Source: Neptuniibacter sp. CAU 1671
GTDB taxonomy: Bacteria; Pseudomonadota; Gammaproteobacteria; Pseudomonadales; Balneatricaceae
DNA length: 64,000 nt
Reading direction: 5' to 3'
NCBI RefSeq assembly: GCF_029222905.1
Contig: NZ_JARHUE010000002.1
Coordinates: forward strand, 62,001-126,000
Below, in pieces: positions 53,777 to 63,568 of the stretch. The notes under the pieces were generated by a model. It ran no database searches and was not told the DNA's origin. It saw only the letters and a program-made list of their open reading frames with translations. A program made the translations under genes and the position numbers. Each line of letters begins with the position of its first letter. Position 1 is the first letter of the stretch.

Positions 53777-55237
53777 ATGGTTGTAAGGCGCATCAGTTTG
53801 TTCATCAGTGTGGGTCGCAGGTCTACTGCAAAAAAACTTTCTATCATCGCCTGCGCCTTCGGACTGTACGTGATTCTGGCTGCTGTTTGGGTGGGCAGTT
53901 ATCTGCAGCAACAACAGGATGCGCATGAAGCGCAACTGCAACAATTGACCGATCGTGCCCTGATCAACACCCAGGCCGGACTTGAAACCCGGTTGCTTGA
54001 ACTCTCCCGCAGCATTGATCTATTTGCCCGCACTAATCTGACGATCATCAACGAACTGCTGCAGAATCCGGATGTTGAAAGTCCCAGCTATGGCCAGCTG
54101 TTGCAGCTCTTAAGATCGGTTTACCCTGATGTGGTTTCTTTTACCCTGGCAACCGCTGCAGGTGATCCGATACTTGAAGTGTTTCCGGGCCTGATTGGTC
54201 CACCCTGCAAAGCAGATATCAAACTGTTCGCCAAAAATCCGGACGGTAATATCAAGCGGCTGCATCCCAATATGAAACTCAGCCATTTTGATGTGATGAC
54301 CCATCTGGATACCGGTGCGGCATCCATTGTTTTCTTTGCCAGTTTTCTCACGCCTATCATCACCAGTTCATTGAAAAAATTCAGTGGCGATGATGTTGAT
54401 ATGATGCTGCTCCATCGTGAAGTTGCAGAGTTGATTGAATTCACAGAAGCGGGTGCCCGGGGGGACTACCGGCGTAACTGGCGTTTGCAGGCAGAAGAAA
54501 AGTCCAGCATCAAGAGTCAGGTTGATATTGAAGGTTCTCGCTGGACCTTGGTGGCGATGCCTAATCCGGTACTGACGACCGAAGCCGAGCATCTGGCCGC
54601 AAAAACCGAGCGGCGCATCATGCTGGTGGTAGTCATTACCGGCATACTCTGGTTGGTGCTGACTACTCTGTTGGTTAACTTTATCTGGTACCAATTCAAC
54701 AGAATACACACCCGTGATCAGAACCTCGATAACCGGTTGCATCATGACAGCCTGACGGGGCTGCCAAACCGACTGTTACTGATGGCGCGAATGAAACTGG
54801 TGCTGGAACATGTGCAGCGCTCTGGCGGCAGGGCTGCCATTCTGTTTATTGATCTGGATGGCTTCAGACGGGTTAATGTTGAAATGGGGCCTGCCATTGG
54901 TGACAGGGTATTAGAGCGGGCTGCGGCGTCTCTGACTCAGCTTGGCAGTACTGATACCGTATCCAGACTGGCAGGGGACAAATTCGTAGTGGTGCTGACT
55001 GATCTGAAAACCCAGGCATCCACTGAGCAGATTGCGCAACAGTTGCTGGATGCTATCAGCGATATTCAGACAAGCCTGGCACTGCCGGTGCCAATCACGG
55101 CCAGTATTGGTGTGGCATTTTACCCTGAAGACGGACTGGACACGGCGCTTCTGCTGGAGGCTGCTGAAGAAGCGATGCGCCGGGCCAAGGTAAAAGGCGG
55201 TAACTGCTACGGATTTTACCAGCCGCAAGCTGTTTGA
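53777..55237 (+). CDS. Membrane GGDEF protein with degenerate site
   Basis: A 486-residue protein with two membrane helices (about 20-45 and 277-302) enclosing a periplasmic sensor (about 46-275, containing the Cache-like segments DVVSFTLATAAGDPILEVFPG and SRWTLVAMPNPVL). A cytoplasmic GGDEF domain (about 315-486) begins HDSLTGLPNRLLLMARM. The signature is AGDKF (in RLAGDKFVVVL) instead of GGDEF, with Lys replacing the catalytic Glu, so it probably does not make c-di-GMP and may act as a receptor. It follows eptA by 49 bp on the same strand and converges with the SulP gene. Confidence 0.88.
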   Translation: MVVRRISLFISVGRRSTAKKLSIIACAFGLYVILAAVWVGSYLQQQQDAHEAQLQQLTDRALINTQAGLETRLLELSRSIDLFARTNLTIINELLQNPDVESPSYGQLLQLLRSVYPDVVSFTLATAAGDPILEVFPGLIGPPCKADIKLFAKNPDGNIKRLHPNMKLSHFDVMTHLDTGAASIVFFASFLTPIITSSLKKFSGDDVDMMLLHREVAELIEFTEAGARGDYRRNWRLQAEEKSSIKSQVDIEGSRWTLVAMPNPVLTTEAEHLAAKTERRIMLVVVITGILWLVLTTLLVNFIWYQFNRIHTRDQNLDNRLHHDSLTGLPNRLLLMARMKLVLEHVQRSGGRAAILFIDLDGFRRVNVEMGPAIGDRVLERAAASLTQLGSTDTVSRLAGDKFVVVLTDLKTQASTEQIAQQLLDAISDIQTSLALPVPITASIGVAFYPEDGLDTALLLEAAEEAMRRAKVKGGNCYGFYQPQAV

Positions 55238-55245
55238 CAGGGGCT

Positions 55246-56973
55246 TCAGGCCTCCGGCAGTGTCTGCGCCATTGAGATAGCGTCGGCCAGGGTGGCGGTA
55301 AAGAGGAGGCGCTCTGGCTCCGGTTTTAATCCGGCCCGTGCTACCGTCCGTAGCGGTTGGAACTGAAGGTCTGCGATTATCAGTAATTTCCCCTTTAAAC
55401 CGCACTCCTGCAAAAAGGCTTTCATAGCGGACAGGCCGCCAGCATCAAGCAAAGTGACCCCATCCATATAGAGCACGATCTGCTGTTTCTGCTCGGTCAA
55501 AACTCTCAATTCACTGAAGATACGATCCGCGGCGGCAAAAAACAGGGGTCCGCTGATTTTGTAGACTCCCCAGCTTGTGGCGAGCGGTTGCGGCACATGT
55601 TTGCGATTGTCGTTGATCTCGCTGACACGGGTCATGCTGGCCATATCCCGCATAAACAGCAACGCAGCCAACACCACGCCAACAGAGATAGCGACCACCA
55701 TGTCGATAAACACCGTCAGCGAGAAACAGACCAGCAACACTGCGATATCGCCATAAGGAGCCTTCCGCAGAATCTCCATGACCTTGTGGGCTTCGCTCAT
55801 GTTCCAGGCCACCATCAGCAGCAAGGCAGCCATTGATGCCATGGGGATGTAGGACAACCACTGCGCCAGATAAATCAGACTCAACAGTACAAGCAGGGCA
55901 TGAATCATGGCGGCCAGTGGGCTTTGCGCACCCGCCCGCAGGTTGGCGGCTGAACGTGCCAGCGCGGCCGTTGCAGTAATGCCACCAAACCAGGGGGCCA
56001 CCAGATTGCCGATGCCCTGACCCAGCAGTTCACCATTGGAATGGTGGCGTTTGCCGCTCATGCCATCCAGTACGACAGCACAGAGCAGTGATTCGATTGC
56101 CCCGAGCATGGCGATGGAAAAAGCCACCGGAATCAATTGCATAATCATGCTGATATTCCACTCCAGCGGCGTACCATTGGGTCCCGGCAACAGCCAGGGC
56201 CATTCAAATCCCGGCAGAATAGGTGGAATGCCACTGCCACTGGTGCCGTCATCAAGCAGATAGTGAAAGCGCGAGCCAATGGTGGCTACCGGCTGATCCC
56301 AGAGCGCCAGTAGCAGCGAAACCCCGATACCAACGCAGACGGCTGGCAGATGGCCAGGCACTGCAGCCTTGAGTCGTGGCCACCCAATCAGCACCAGCAT
56401 CGTCATCCCGCCAACGGTCAGTTCGGCCGGGGAAAATTCCGGTAGCGAATGCACCAGTAACATGGCTTTACCCAGATAGTGTTCAGGCATTTCACTGATG
56501 GGCAGGCCAAAGAAATCCTTGATCTGTAGTGTTGCGATCACCACCGCAATCCCTGAGGTGAAACCCAGTGTGACCGGTTCAGGAATATATTCGATCAGTC
56601 GTCCCAGCCGGGCGAGCGACATGATGACTAGTATCACGCCAGCCATCAGGGTGGCGACTAACAGACCACTCAGACCGTAACTCTGTGCAACCGGGTAGAG
56701 AATCACAATAAAGGCCGCAGTCGGGCCAGAGACGCTGTAACGTGAGCCGCCACAGAACGGGATCAGAAAACCAGCAATAATGGCGGTGTAAAGACCATAC
56801 TGGGGTGCCACACCGCTGGCAATTGCCAGTGCCATCGACAGCGGGATGGCGATGATACCAACAGTCAGACCGGCCAGCAGATCCGAGCGCAACTGACTCA
56901 ATCGATAGCCCTCGGCCAGCACCTCTCTCAGGGCGCTGAACAGGCGAAGCTGGGTGGTGCGTCTGTATGGCAT
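55246..56973 (-). CDS. SulP-family anion transporter with STAS domain
   Basis: A 575-residue SLC26/SulP transporter. About 12-14 membrane segments span residues 25-430; the family signature is GLTVGIIAIPLSMALAIASG and YGLYTAIIAGFLIPFCGGSR near the N-terminus. A C-terminal STAS domain (about 450-560) has SGPLFFAAADRI and VLYMDGVTLLDAGGLSAMKAF, with the typical Asp-x-Gly-Gly-x region. Sulfate, bicarbonate or dicarboxylate could be the cargo; sequence does not decide. No neighbouring carbonic anhydrase or sulfur gene is on the same strand. Confidence 0.93.
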   Translation of the reverse strand: MPYRRTTQLRLFSALREVLAEGYRLSQLRSDLLAGLTVGIIAIPLSMALAIASGVAPQYGLYTAIIAGFLIPFCGGSRYSVSGPTAAFIVILYPVAQSYGLSGLLVATLMAGVILVIMSLARLGRLIEYIPEPVTLGFTSGIAVVIATLQIKDFFGLPISEMPEHYLGKAMLLVHSLPEFSPAELTVGGMTMLVLIGWPRLKAAVPGHLPAVCVGIGVSLLLALWDQPVATIGSRFHYLLDDGTSGSGIPPILPGFEWPWLLPGPNGTPLEWNISMIMQLIPVAFSIAMLGAIESLLCAVVLDGMSGKRHHSNGELLGQGIGNLVAPWFGGITATAALARSAANLRAGAQSPLAAMIHALLVLLSLIYLAQWLSYIPMASMAALLLMVAWNMSEAHKVMEILRKAPYGDIAVLLVCFSLTVFIDMVVAISVGVVLAALLFMRDMASMTRVSEINDNRKHVPQPLATSWGVYKISGPLFFAAADRIFSELRVLTEQKQQIVLYMDGVTLLDAGGLSAMKAFLQECGLKGKLLIIADLQFQPLRTVARAGLKPEPERLLFTATLADAISMAQTLPEA

Positions 56974-57111
56974 AGCAAGTCCCTGTGATTGGTCATGTAA
57001 CGGCTGCCTGCTGTGGCGGTTGCGATTTTCAGAGGGCTGGGGGGTTCAGCGCGAACAGGCAAGCAGTGGCTGGGAGTGAACTATTCTGATGTGCAGTAAA
57101 AGCTAAATCAA

Positions 57112-57128
57112 TGTTAATATGATTAACA
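57112..57128. promoter_or_regulatory. Palindromic operator before the RHH regulator gene
   Basis: TGTTAAT-ATG-ATTAACA is a perfect 17-bp palindrome, 25 bp before the ATG of the ribbon-helix-helix protein and directly adjoining TATACT (57129-57134), a likely -10. Autoregulation of small RHH proteins through such sites is common; here it is inferred. Confidence 0.6.
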
Positions 57129-57153
57129 TATACTTTGATATAAGAGCCTCACT

Positions 57154-57342
57154 ATGGAACAACGAACTGCCCGCCTGACATTACTGATTGATCCGAAAAA
57201 AAAAGCCACGTTCGAGCAGTTGTGTAAACAGGATGATGTCACGCCCTCGCAGATGGTGCGTAAACTGATTCGTGACTATATTGAACTGAAACTCGGGGAT
57301 AACTGGCGCGACGAGGTTTTTACCGATCCGGGTCAGGAGTGA
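57154..57342 (+). CDS. Ribbon-helix-helix DNA-binding protein
   Basis: A 62-residue protein of the Arc/CopG fold. The beta strand is TARLTLLIDPKKKATFEQLC and the second helix VTPSQMVRKLIRDYIEL, as in CopG-like antitoxins and regulators. The C-terminal tail is short and acidic. No toxin gene is adjacent: the next gene, 188 bp downstream, is a c-di-GMP protein. It may be a lone regulator of itself and its neighbours. A palindromic operator precedes it. Confidence 0.82.
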   Translation: MEQRTARLTLLIDPKKKATFEQLCKQDDVTPSQMVRKLIRDYIELKLGDNWRDEVFTDPGQE

Positions 57343-57482
57343 GTTTGGTGATCTAGCTCATACGGGGTTATCCAATTTGAGCTGTTTAAATCAAGCTTCC
57401 GCTTTTTCCTGAAAGCGAGATGCTGCGAGGGGTGAGGCAGCCGTATATTCTTACGAACGTTTTAATTCTGCATTAATTCACA

Positions 57483-57498
57483 TACCTTTTATAAGGTA
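57483..57498. promoter_or_regulatory. Inverted repeat before the EAL gene
   Basis: TACCTT-TTAT-AAGGTA is a perfect inverted repeat overlapping TAAAAT (57497-57502), a plausible -10 for the EAL gene starting at 57531. It may be a repressor site or chance; its sequence differs from the RHH operator. Confidence 0.4.
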
Positions 57499-57530
57499 AA
57501 ATGCCCCTTTACCCGCTTCCCTAGGGAATT

Positions 57531-59741
57531 ATGCGCACACTAGTTTGCCGTAATATGAGCCTGACTGACCGCTTATCAAGAATCCTGCTGGGTCTTGTTT
57601 TGGTAGGCATCAGTCCGGCCGGATTTGATATCTTCTCCAGCCCGATTGCGGGCTGGTTCTGTTTTGTCTTCGGTATTACCAATATTATTTCTGCCTTTGT
57701 CGGCTGGTGTTTTATGTATTCACTGGTGGGCATGCGGAGCAGTTCAGCGGAAGTGACCGAGGATGAGTCGGATGCGCAACCACTGGAAAATTTGGACACC
57801 CTGCGGCGCAAAGTCTTCTTTGGTTTTGGCCTGGTGACAGTCGGTGTCAGCCTGCTTTTTATTCTTGAGGGCTACAGCTCTGCGGGCCACACCAGTTATC
57901 AGGTTGAACTGCGGCAACAGTATGAAAACCTGGCTTTGGTCGGTCGGGAGCTTGACGAGCACGCCAATGAACAAGGTTATTCTGCAGCAGATGAAACGCT
58001 GCCCAGCCAGACTATGCTGGCTCATATTCTGAAACATTTTGATGCCTCAATGTTGCTGGTTGTCGGGAATGAAACTGACAGTGTCGCACTTTCAAAAGCC
58101 ATGTCGGCTGAAGCAGCGTTTTACCTGCAATCCCTTGTGATACAGAAAAAACAGCATCTGGACGTATCGCTTCTGCCCGAGTTAAAGGACGTTGATGGTG
58201 TTGTCAGAGAAGACAGTGAAAAGTATCTGGTGCAGTTTGCCGGTAATGACTACATGTGGGCTATCAGCCAGCTGGAGAGTCTTGGGTTTTGGTACGCTCT
58301 GGTGGAGCAAAGTCACAGTAAAAGCATCGCCTTCCGAGAGGTAGCGCTGCGATTGGGTTCATCCGCTCTGGTGGTGATCTGGCTTGGGCTATGGGGGGCT
58401 TATGCGGTGGCGCTGTTTGTCTGGACCCGGATGGAGCGCTCAAACCGACAATTGATGCATGCTGCAGAAACGGATGCGCTGACGGGGTTGATGAATGAGC
58501 GTGCGCTTAAGCAGGCATGTGAAGAACTGTCGGCCTCAGCTTCCAGTTATTATGTTGCAGCCGTCAGGTTCCGTAATCTGCATCATATTATCGCGGACCA
58601 TGGTTCGGAGATGACCAACCGGCTACTGGCAATGCTGGGGCAGCGCCTTAGAGATGATGCTCCGGCGACCTGTGTTCTGGGCCGGCTGAATGATGGCTCA
58701 ATTGTGCTCATCACCCCCGAGGGCTCGGATGAGTGTCTGGCCCGGTTCCGCCAGTGTGTGAATGAAGTGCAGACAATCGATCAGTTTCAGTTTGCTCTGG
58801 AACCCACTGAGGTAGGTATTCTTTATCCTGATGAGGCTGAAGATTTTGATCTGCTCTTGAAAGACATTTCTACGCTCATGCTGCGTGCCAACAATGAGAA
58901 GGTCAGATTGTTGCGATATGACAGTGAGCTGATCGAGAGCAATAAAGTCCGGCTGCGTTATGCAACCCAGCTGAAACAGGCGATCGAGACAAAAGCGTTT
59001 GAATTGTTTTTGCAGCCTAAAGTGGATCTGAGTACAGGCCAATGCATGGGTGCCGAGGCGTTAATTCGCTGGCAACACCCGGTTGATGGGTTACTGTTTC
59101 CGGCTCAGTTTCTGGATGTGATCGAGAACAGCAATATTCGCAGTGAGTTTGCCAAATATGTGGCAACGCAGGCGGTGTTGATGTTGAAACGACTCGAAGA
59201 GCAGGGGTATCAGATCAAAATTGCCTTCAATCTGACCGCCTATGATCTCAGTGACGAGATTGTGATGCGTCATCTTAAACAGATAATGTCGGATCATGAT
59301 ATCGAACCCAAAAGGCTGGAGGTTGAACTTACCGAACAACAGACTTCCGTTAACTTCGAGAAGATCAAAGGGGCACTGGCAGAGCTGTCAGCCTGCGGTT
59401 ATGCGATTTCGCTTGATGACTTTGGTACCGGCATGAACTCTCTGGCGTATTGTCAGCAGTTACCCATCGATACCATAAAGATCGACCGGTGTTTTGTGAA
59501 TGAAGTCACTGCCGAGCCGGAAAGCCAGCGTATCGTGAAGACAATCCTCGACCTGGCGGATAACTTTGGTTACAGCGTCGTGGCTGAAGGGATCGAAACA
59601 GAGACCTCTGCAGATGTCCTGACGCGTCTGAAATGCAATATTGGGCAGGGGTATTACTACGGTAAACCGGTCCCCTTTGCAGAATTTTTGGCCTATATCA
59701 ACCAAACTAATCCCATTAATTTAAGCAGTACAACCCTCTAA
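57531..59741 (+). CDS. Membrane EAL protein with DUF2892-like N-terminus
   Basis: A 736-residue inner-membrane protein. Residues 1-70 (RNMSLTDRLSRILLGLVLVG, then GWCFMYSLVGM) look like a DUF2892/YgaP-type two-helix membrane domain. A third helix (about 93-112), a periplasmic sensor (about 113-275) and a fourth helix (about 283-305) follow. The next domain is a degenerate GGDEF (TDALTGLMNERALKQ; the signature is NDGSI). The C-terminal EAL domain (about 475-725) is intact: EALIRWQHP, VELTEQ, SLDDFGTGMNSLAY, TIKIDRCFV and AEGIETE. It is probably a c-di-GMP phosphodiesterase. It is monocistronic. Confidence 0.9.
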   Translation: MRTLVCRNMSLTDRLSRILLGLVLVGISPAGFDIFSSPIAGWFCFVFGITNIISAFVGWCFMYSLVGMRSSSAEVTEDESDAQPLENLDTLRRKVFFGFGLVTVGVSLLFILEGYSSAGHTSYQVELRQQYENLALVGRELDEHANEQGYSAADETLPSQTMLAHILKHFDASMLLVVGNETDSVALSKAMSAEAAFYLQSLVIQKKQHLDVSLLPELKDVDGVVREDSEKYLVQFAGNDYMWAISQLESLGFWYALVEQSHSKSIAFREVALRLGSSALVVIWLGLWGAYAVALFVWTRMERSNRQLMHAAETDALTGLMNERALKQACEELSASASSYYVAAVRFRNLHHIIADHGSEMTNRLLAMLGQRLRDDAPATCVLGRLNDGSIVLITPEGSDECLARFRQCVNEVQTIDQFQFALEPTEVGILYPDEAEDFDLLLKDISTLMLRANNEKVRLLRYDSELIESNKVRLRYATQLKQAIETKAFELFLQPKVDLSTGQCMGAEALIRWQHPVDGLLFPAQFLDVIENSNIRSEFAKYVATQAVLMLKRLEEQGYQIKIAFNLTAYDLSDEIVMRHLKQIMSDHDIEPKRLEVELTEQQTSVNFEKIKGALAELSACGYAISLDDFGTGMNSLAYCQQLPIDTIKIDRCFVNEVTAEPESQRIVKTILDLADNFGYSVVAEGIETETSADVLTRLKCNIGQGYYYGKPVPFAEFLAYINQTNPINLSSTTL

Positions 59742-59981
59742 AGACTTATCTCGTCACTATGTTTTGAGCATCGTTTGAAGTGCTTAAATCAAAGAATCTT
59801 TTTTTAACACTCTCTTCTTGAGGGTTTCCTATGGCTTTTAATTTCTTATGGGTAGCTAAATCTGCCAGAAACGCTTAAGTCAGAATGGACTCTGGTCGGT
59901 TAGTTAGTTTGAGAAATTGCGAAAGCAGACCAAAAAACTACCAGGTCCGCTAGAAACCCTGAAAAAAGGCTTAACCGAGGA
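59742..59981. other. AT-rich intergenic region, nothing recognised
   Basis: This 240-bp stretch between the EAL gene and the tRNA 3' end is more AT-rich than its surroundings. It includes a run of seven T at 59802-59808 and, on the minus strand, a run of six T just after the tRNA (59962-59968), which may help end tRNA transcription. No gene, repeat or duplicated tRNA end was seen. Confidence 0.6.
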
Positions 59982-60068
59982 TGGTACCAGCGGCCGGACT
60001 CGAACCGGCACACCTGTTAGGGCGGGGGATTTTGAATCCCCTGTGTCTACCAATTTCACCACGCTGGC
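59982..60068 (-). tRNA. tRNA-Leu (anticodon CAA)
   Basis: An 87-nt tRNA with encoded CCA. The acceptor stem is GCCAGCG / CGCTGGT (one G-U pair at the end). The anticodon stem-loop is GGGGA-TTCAAAA-TCCCC with anticodon CAA (reads UUG). The long variable arm of class II tRNA and the T-arm GCCGG-TTCGAGT-CCGGC are present. It is a single tRNA gene on the minus strand with no integrase next to it. Confidence 0.96.
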
Positions 60069-60070
60069 AC

Positions 60071-60242
60071 AGTGTGAGCTGCGTATTATAGAAAGCTTGT
60101 TGGCCGCGTCAATCAATCAATGAGCAGATCGCCTAAAAAATATTAAATGCTTAAAATTTGATCTATCTCTTTCTGGTCTGCGTAGTGAGCAGTGGACATA
60201 GTTGTAATAAGTGTCCCCAGTTAACAGGACGAGGATCAGATC
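60071..60242. other. Intergenic region between tRNA-Leu and the CHRD gene
   Basis: 172 bp holding the tRNA promoter region on the minus strand and the leader of the CHRD gene on the plus strand. AGGACGAGG (60227-60235) is the ribosome-binding region of the latter. Nothing else is recognised. Confidence 0.5.
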
Positions 60243-60782
60243 ATGCAATTCAAAGGATTAAAGAATAAAAAGCGATCAGCCTGGGGTATTTTTGCAGTAC
60301 TGATGGGTGCAGCAACACTGGCCCATGCAGGTCATACCAATACCGTTTTGACCACTGATTTATGGGGTGGCGAACAGGTCAGCAGTGACGCAACCGATGA
60401 AAGAATTTTGGGTGACCCTAACGGCAAGGGTGAAGCCTATGTGTTTGGCATTGATGGCGACCCTGAAACCCTCTGCTATGTGCTGACGGTGGATAAGATT
60501 CAGTTAGTACCCGTGGGTGAAGGCATGGCCGCACATATTCATATGGGTGCCAGAGGTGAAAACGGCCCGGTGGTTGCCAAGCTGGCAGGGCCGGAAGATG
60601 GCAATGCGGCGGATTGTCTTAGCGAGTATGAAGCCGGTGATAAGTTTAATGGCTCTGCTCCCGGGATTGTGCAGATGATTCTGGAAAACCCGGAGATGTT
60701 CTACATCAACGTGCACAACCCAGAGTATCCGGGCGGTGCGATTCGGGGGCAGTTACGTTATCAGGATCCACACGATCATTAA
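60243..60782 (+). CDS. CHRD-domain exported protein
   Basis: A 179-residue protein with a signal peptide of about 29 residues (basic start MQFKGLKNKKR, hydrophobic core, cut after AHA). The body is a CHRD domain: TTDLWGGEQVSSDATDE, GEAYVFGIDGDPETLCYVL, MAAHIHMGARGENGPVVAKL, and FYINVHNPEYPGGAIRGQL at the end. CHRD domains occur in chordin and in many bacterial exported proteins; histidines in AHIHMG suggest metal binding. The function in bacteria is unknown. A terminator follows. Confidence 0.9.
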   Translation: MQFKGLKNKKRSAWGIFAVLMGAATLAHAGHTNTVLTTDLWGGEQVSSDATDERILGDPNGKGEAYVFGIDGDPETLCYVLTVDKIQLVPVGEGMAAHIHMGARGENGPVVAKLAGPEDGNAADCLSEYEAGDKFNGSAPGIVQMILENPEMFYINVHNPEYPGGAIRGQLRYQDPHDH

Positions 60783-60794
60783 TTAACCTTTCTG

Positions 60795-60839
60795 GCCGGG
60801 CTCAATCGGGTGCCATGGACACCTGAGTCCGGCTTTTTT
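60795..60839 (+). terminator. Terminator after the CHRD gene
   Basis: GCCGGGCTCA pairs with TGAGTCCGGC (one mismatch) with an inner hairpin, followed by six T. Confidence 0.8.
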
Positions 60840-60875
60840 GTGGTGTTTTCACTTCATTTCATCGCACCAGAGAAA

Positions 60876-60904
60876 CTGAAATAAACCCCTGCTTGCGGTA
60901 CAAT
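60876..60904 (+). promoter_or_regulatory. Sigma70 promoter of the queA operon
   Basis: CTGAAA (60876-60881), a 17-bp spacer and TACAAT (60899-60904), about 37 bp before the queA ATG. Four of six and five of six matches to consensus. Confidence 0.65.
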
Positions 60905-60940
60905 GCGCGCCCTGATTCCAAGTGAGAGCGTTTTACCCCC

Positions 60941-63141
<2,201 letters not shown>

Positions 63142-63176
63142 CATGCAGCTTTTTTAATATCTTTCAGGAGTAGCCA

Positions 63177-63506
63177 ATGAGCTTCTTTATCTCTCCAGCC
63201 TTCGCTGAAGGTGCAGCAACCGCCCCGGACACGGGCATGTTCAACCTGCTTTTCCTTGTTGGTTTTGGTCTGATCTTTTACTTCTTCATGTGGCGTCCAC
63301 AGGCTAAACGTGCCAAAGAGCATAAAAACCTGCTGGCCGGTCTGAACAAAGGTGACGAAGTGATCACTGCCGGCGGTGTGCTGGGTAAAGTGGTTAACCT
63401 GAATGATGACTACGTTGTGCTGGAAGTTTGTGAAGGTACTCAGCTGACCTTCCAGAAAACCCATGTTTCTGCAGCGGTGCCTAAAGGTACGCTGAAAAGC
63501 ATCTAA
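63177..63506 (+). CDS. yajC: Preprotein translocase accessory protein YajC
   Basis: A 109-residue single-span inner-membrane protein that joins SecDF. The membrane helix (about residues 19-39) is FNLLFLVGFGLIFYFFMWRP followed by QAKRAKEHKNLLAGL and GDEVITAGGVLGKVV, the family core. It has CAGGAG upstream and precedes secD, as in most gammaproteobacteria. Confidence 0.97.
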   Translation: MSFFISPAFAEGAATAPDTGMFNLLFLVGFGLIFYFFMWRPQAKRAKEHKNLLAGLNKGDEVITAGGVLGKVVNLNDDYVVLEVCEGTQLTFQKTHVSAAVPKGTLKSI

Positions 63507-63516
63507 GTTCCTCTGT

Positions 63517-63547
63517 AACGCCACTGTGTAAACCGTGGCGTTTTTTG
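63517..63547 (+). terminator. Terminator-like hairpin between yajC and secD
   Basis: AACGCCAC pairs with GTGGCGTT across a TGTGTAAACC loop, followed by T's. It lies before secD, so it may be an attenuator lowering read-through from the queA operon into secDF. Confidence 0.7.
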
Positions 63548-63568
63548 TTTCTGACAGGGATTGGCGTC

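Noticed and set aside
59982-60068. tRNA-Leu as an integration site for an element spanning 51-60 kb
   Set aside because: No integrase, no second copy of the tRNA end, and no phage or conjugation genes nearby; xerD is the housekeeping enzyme.
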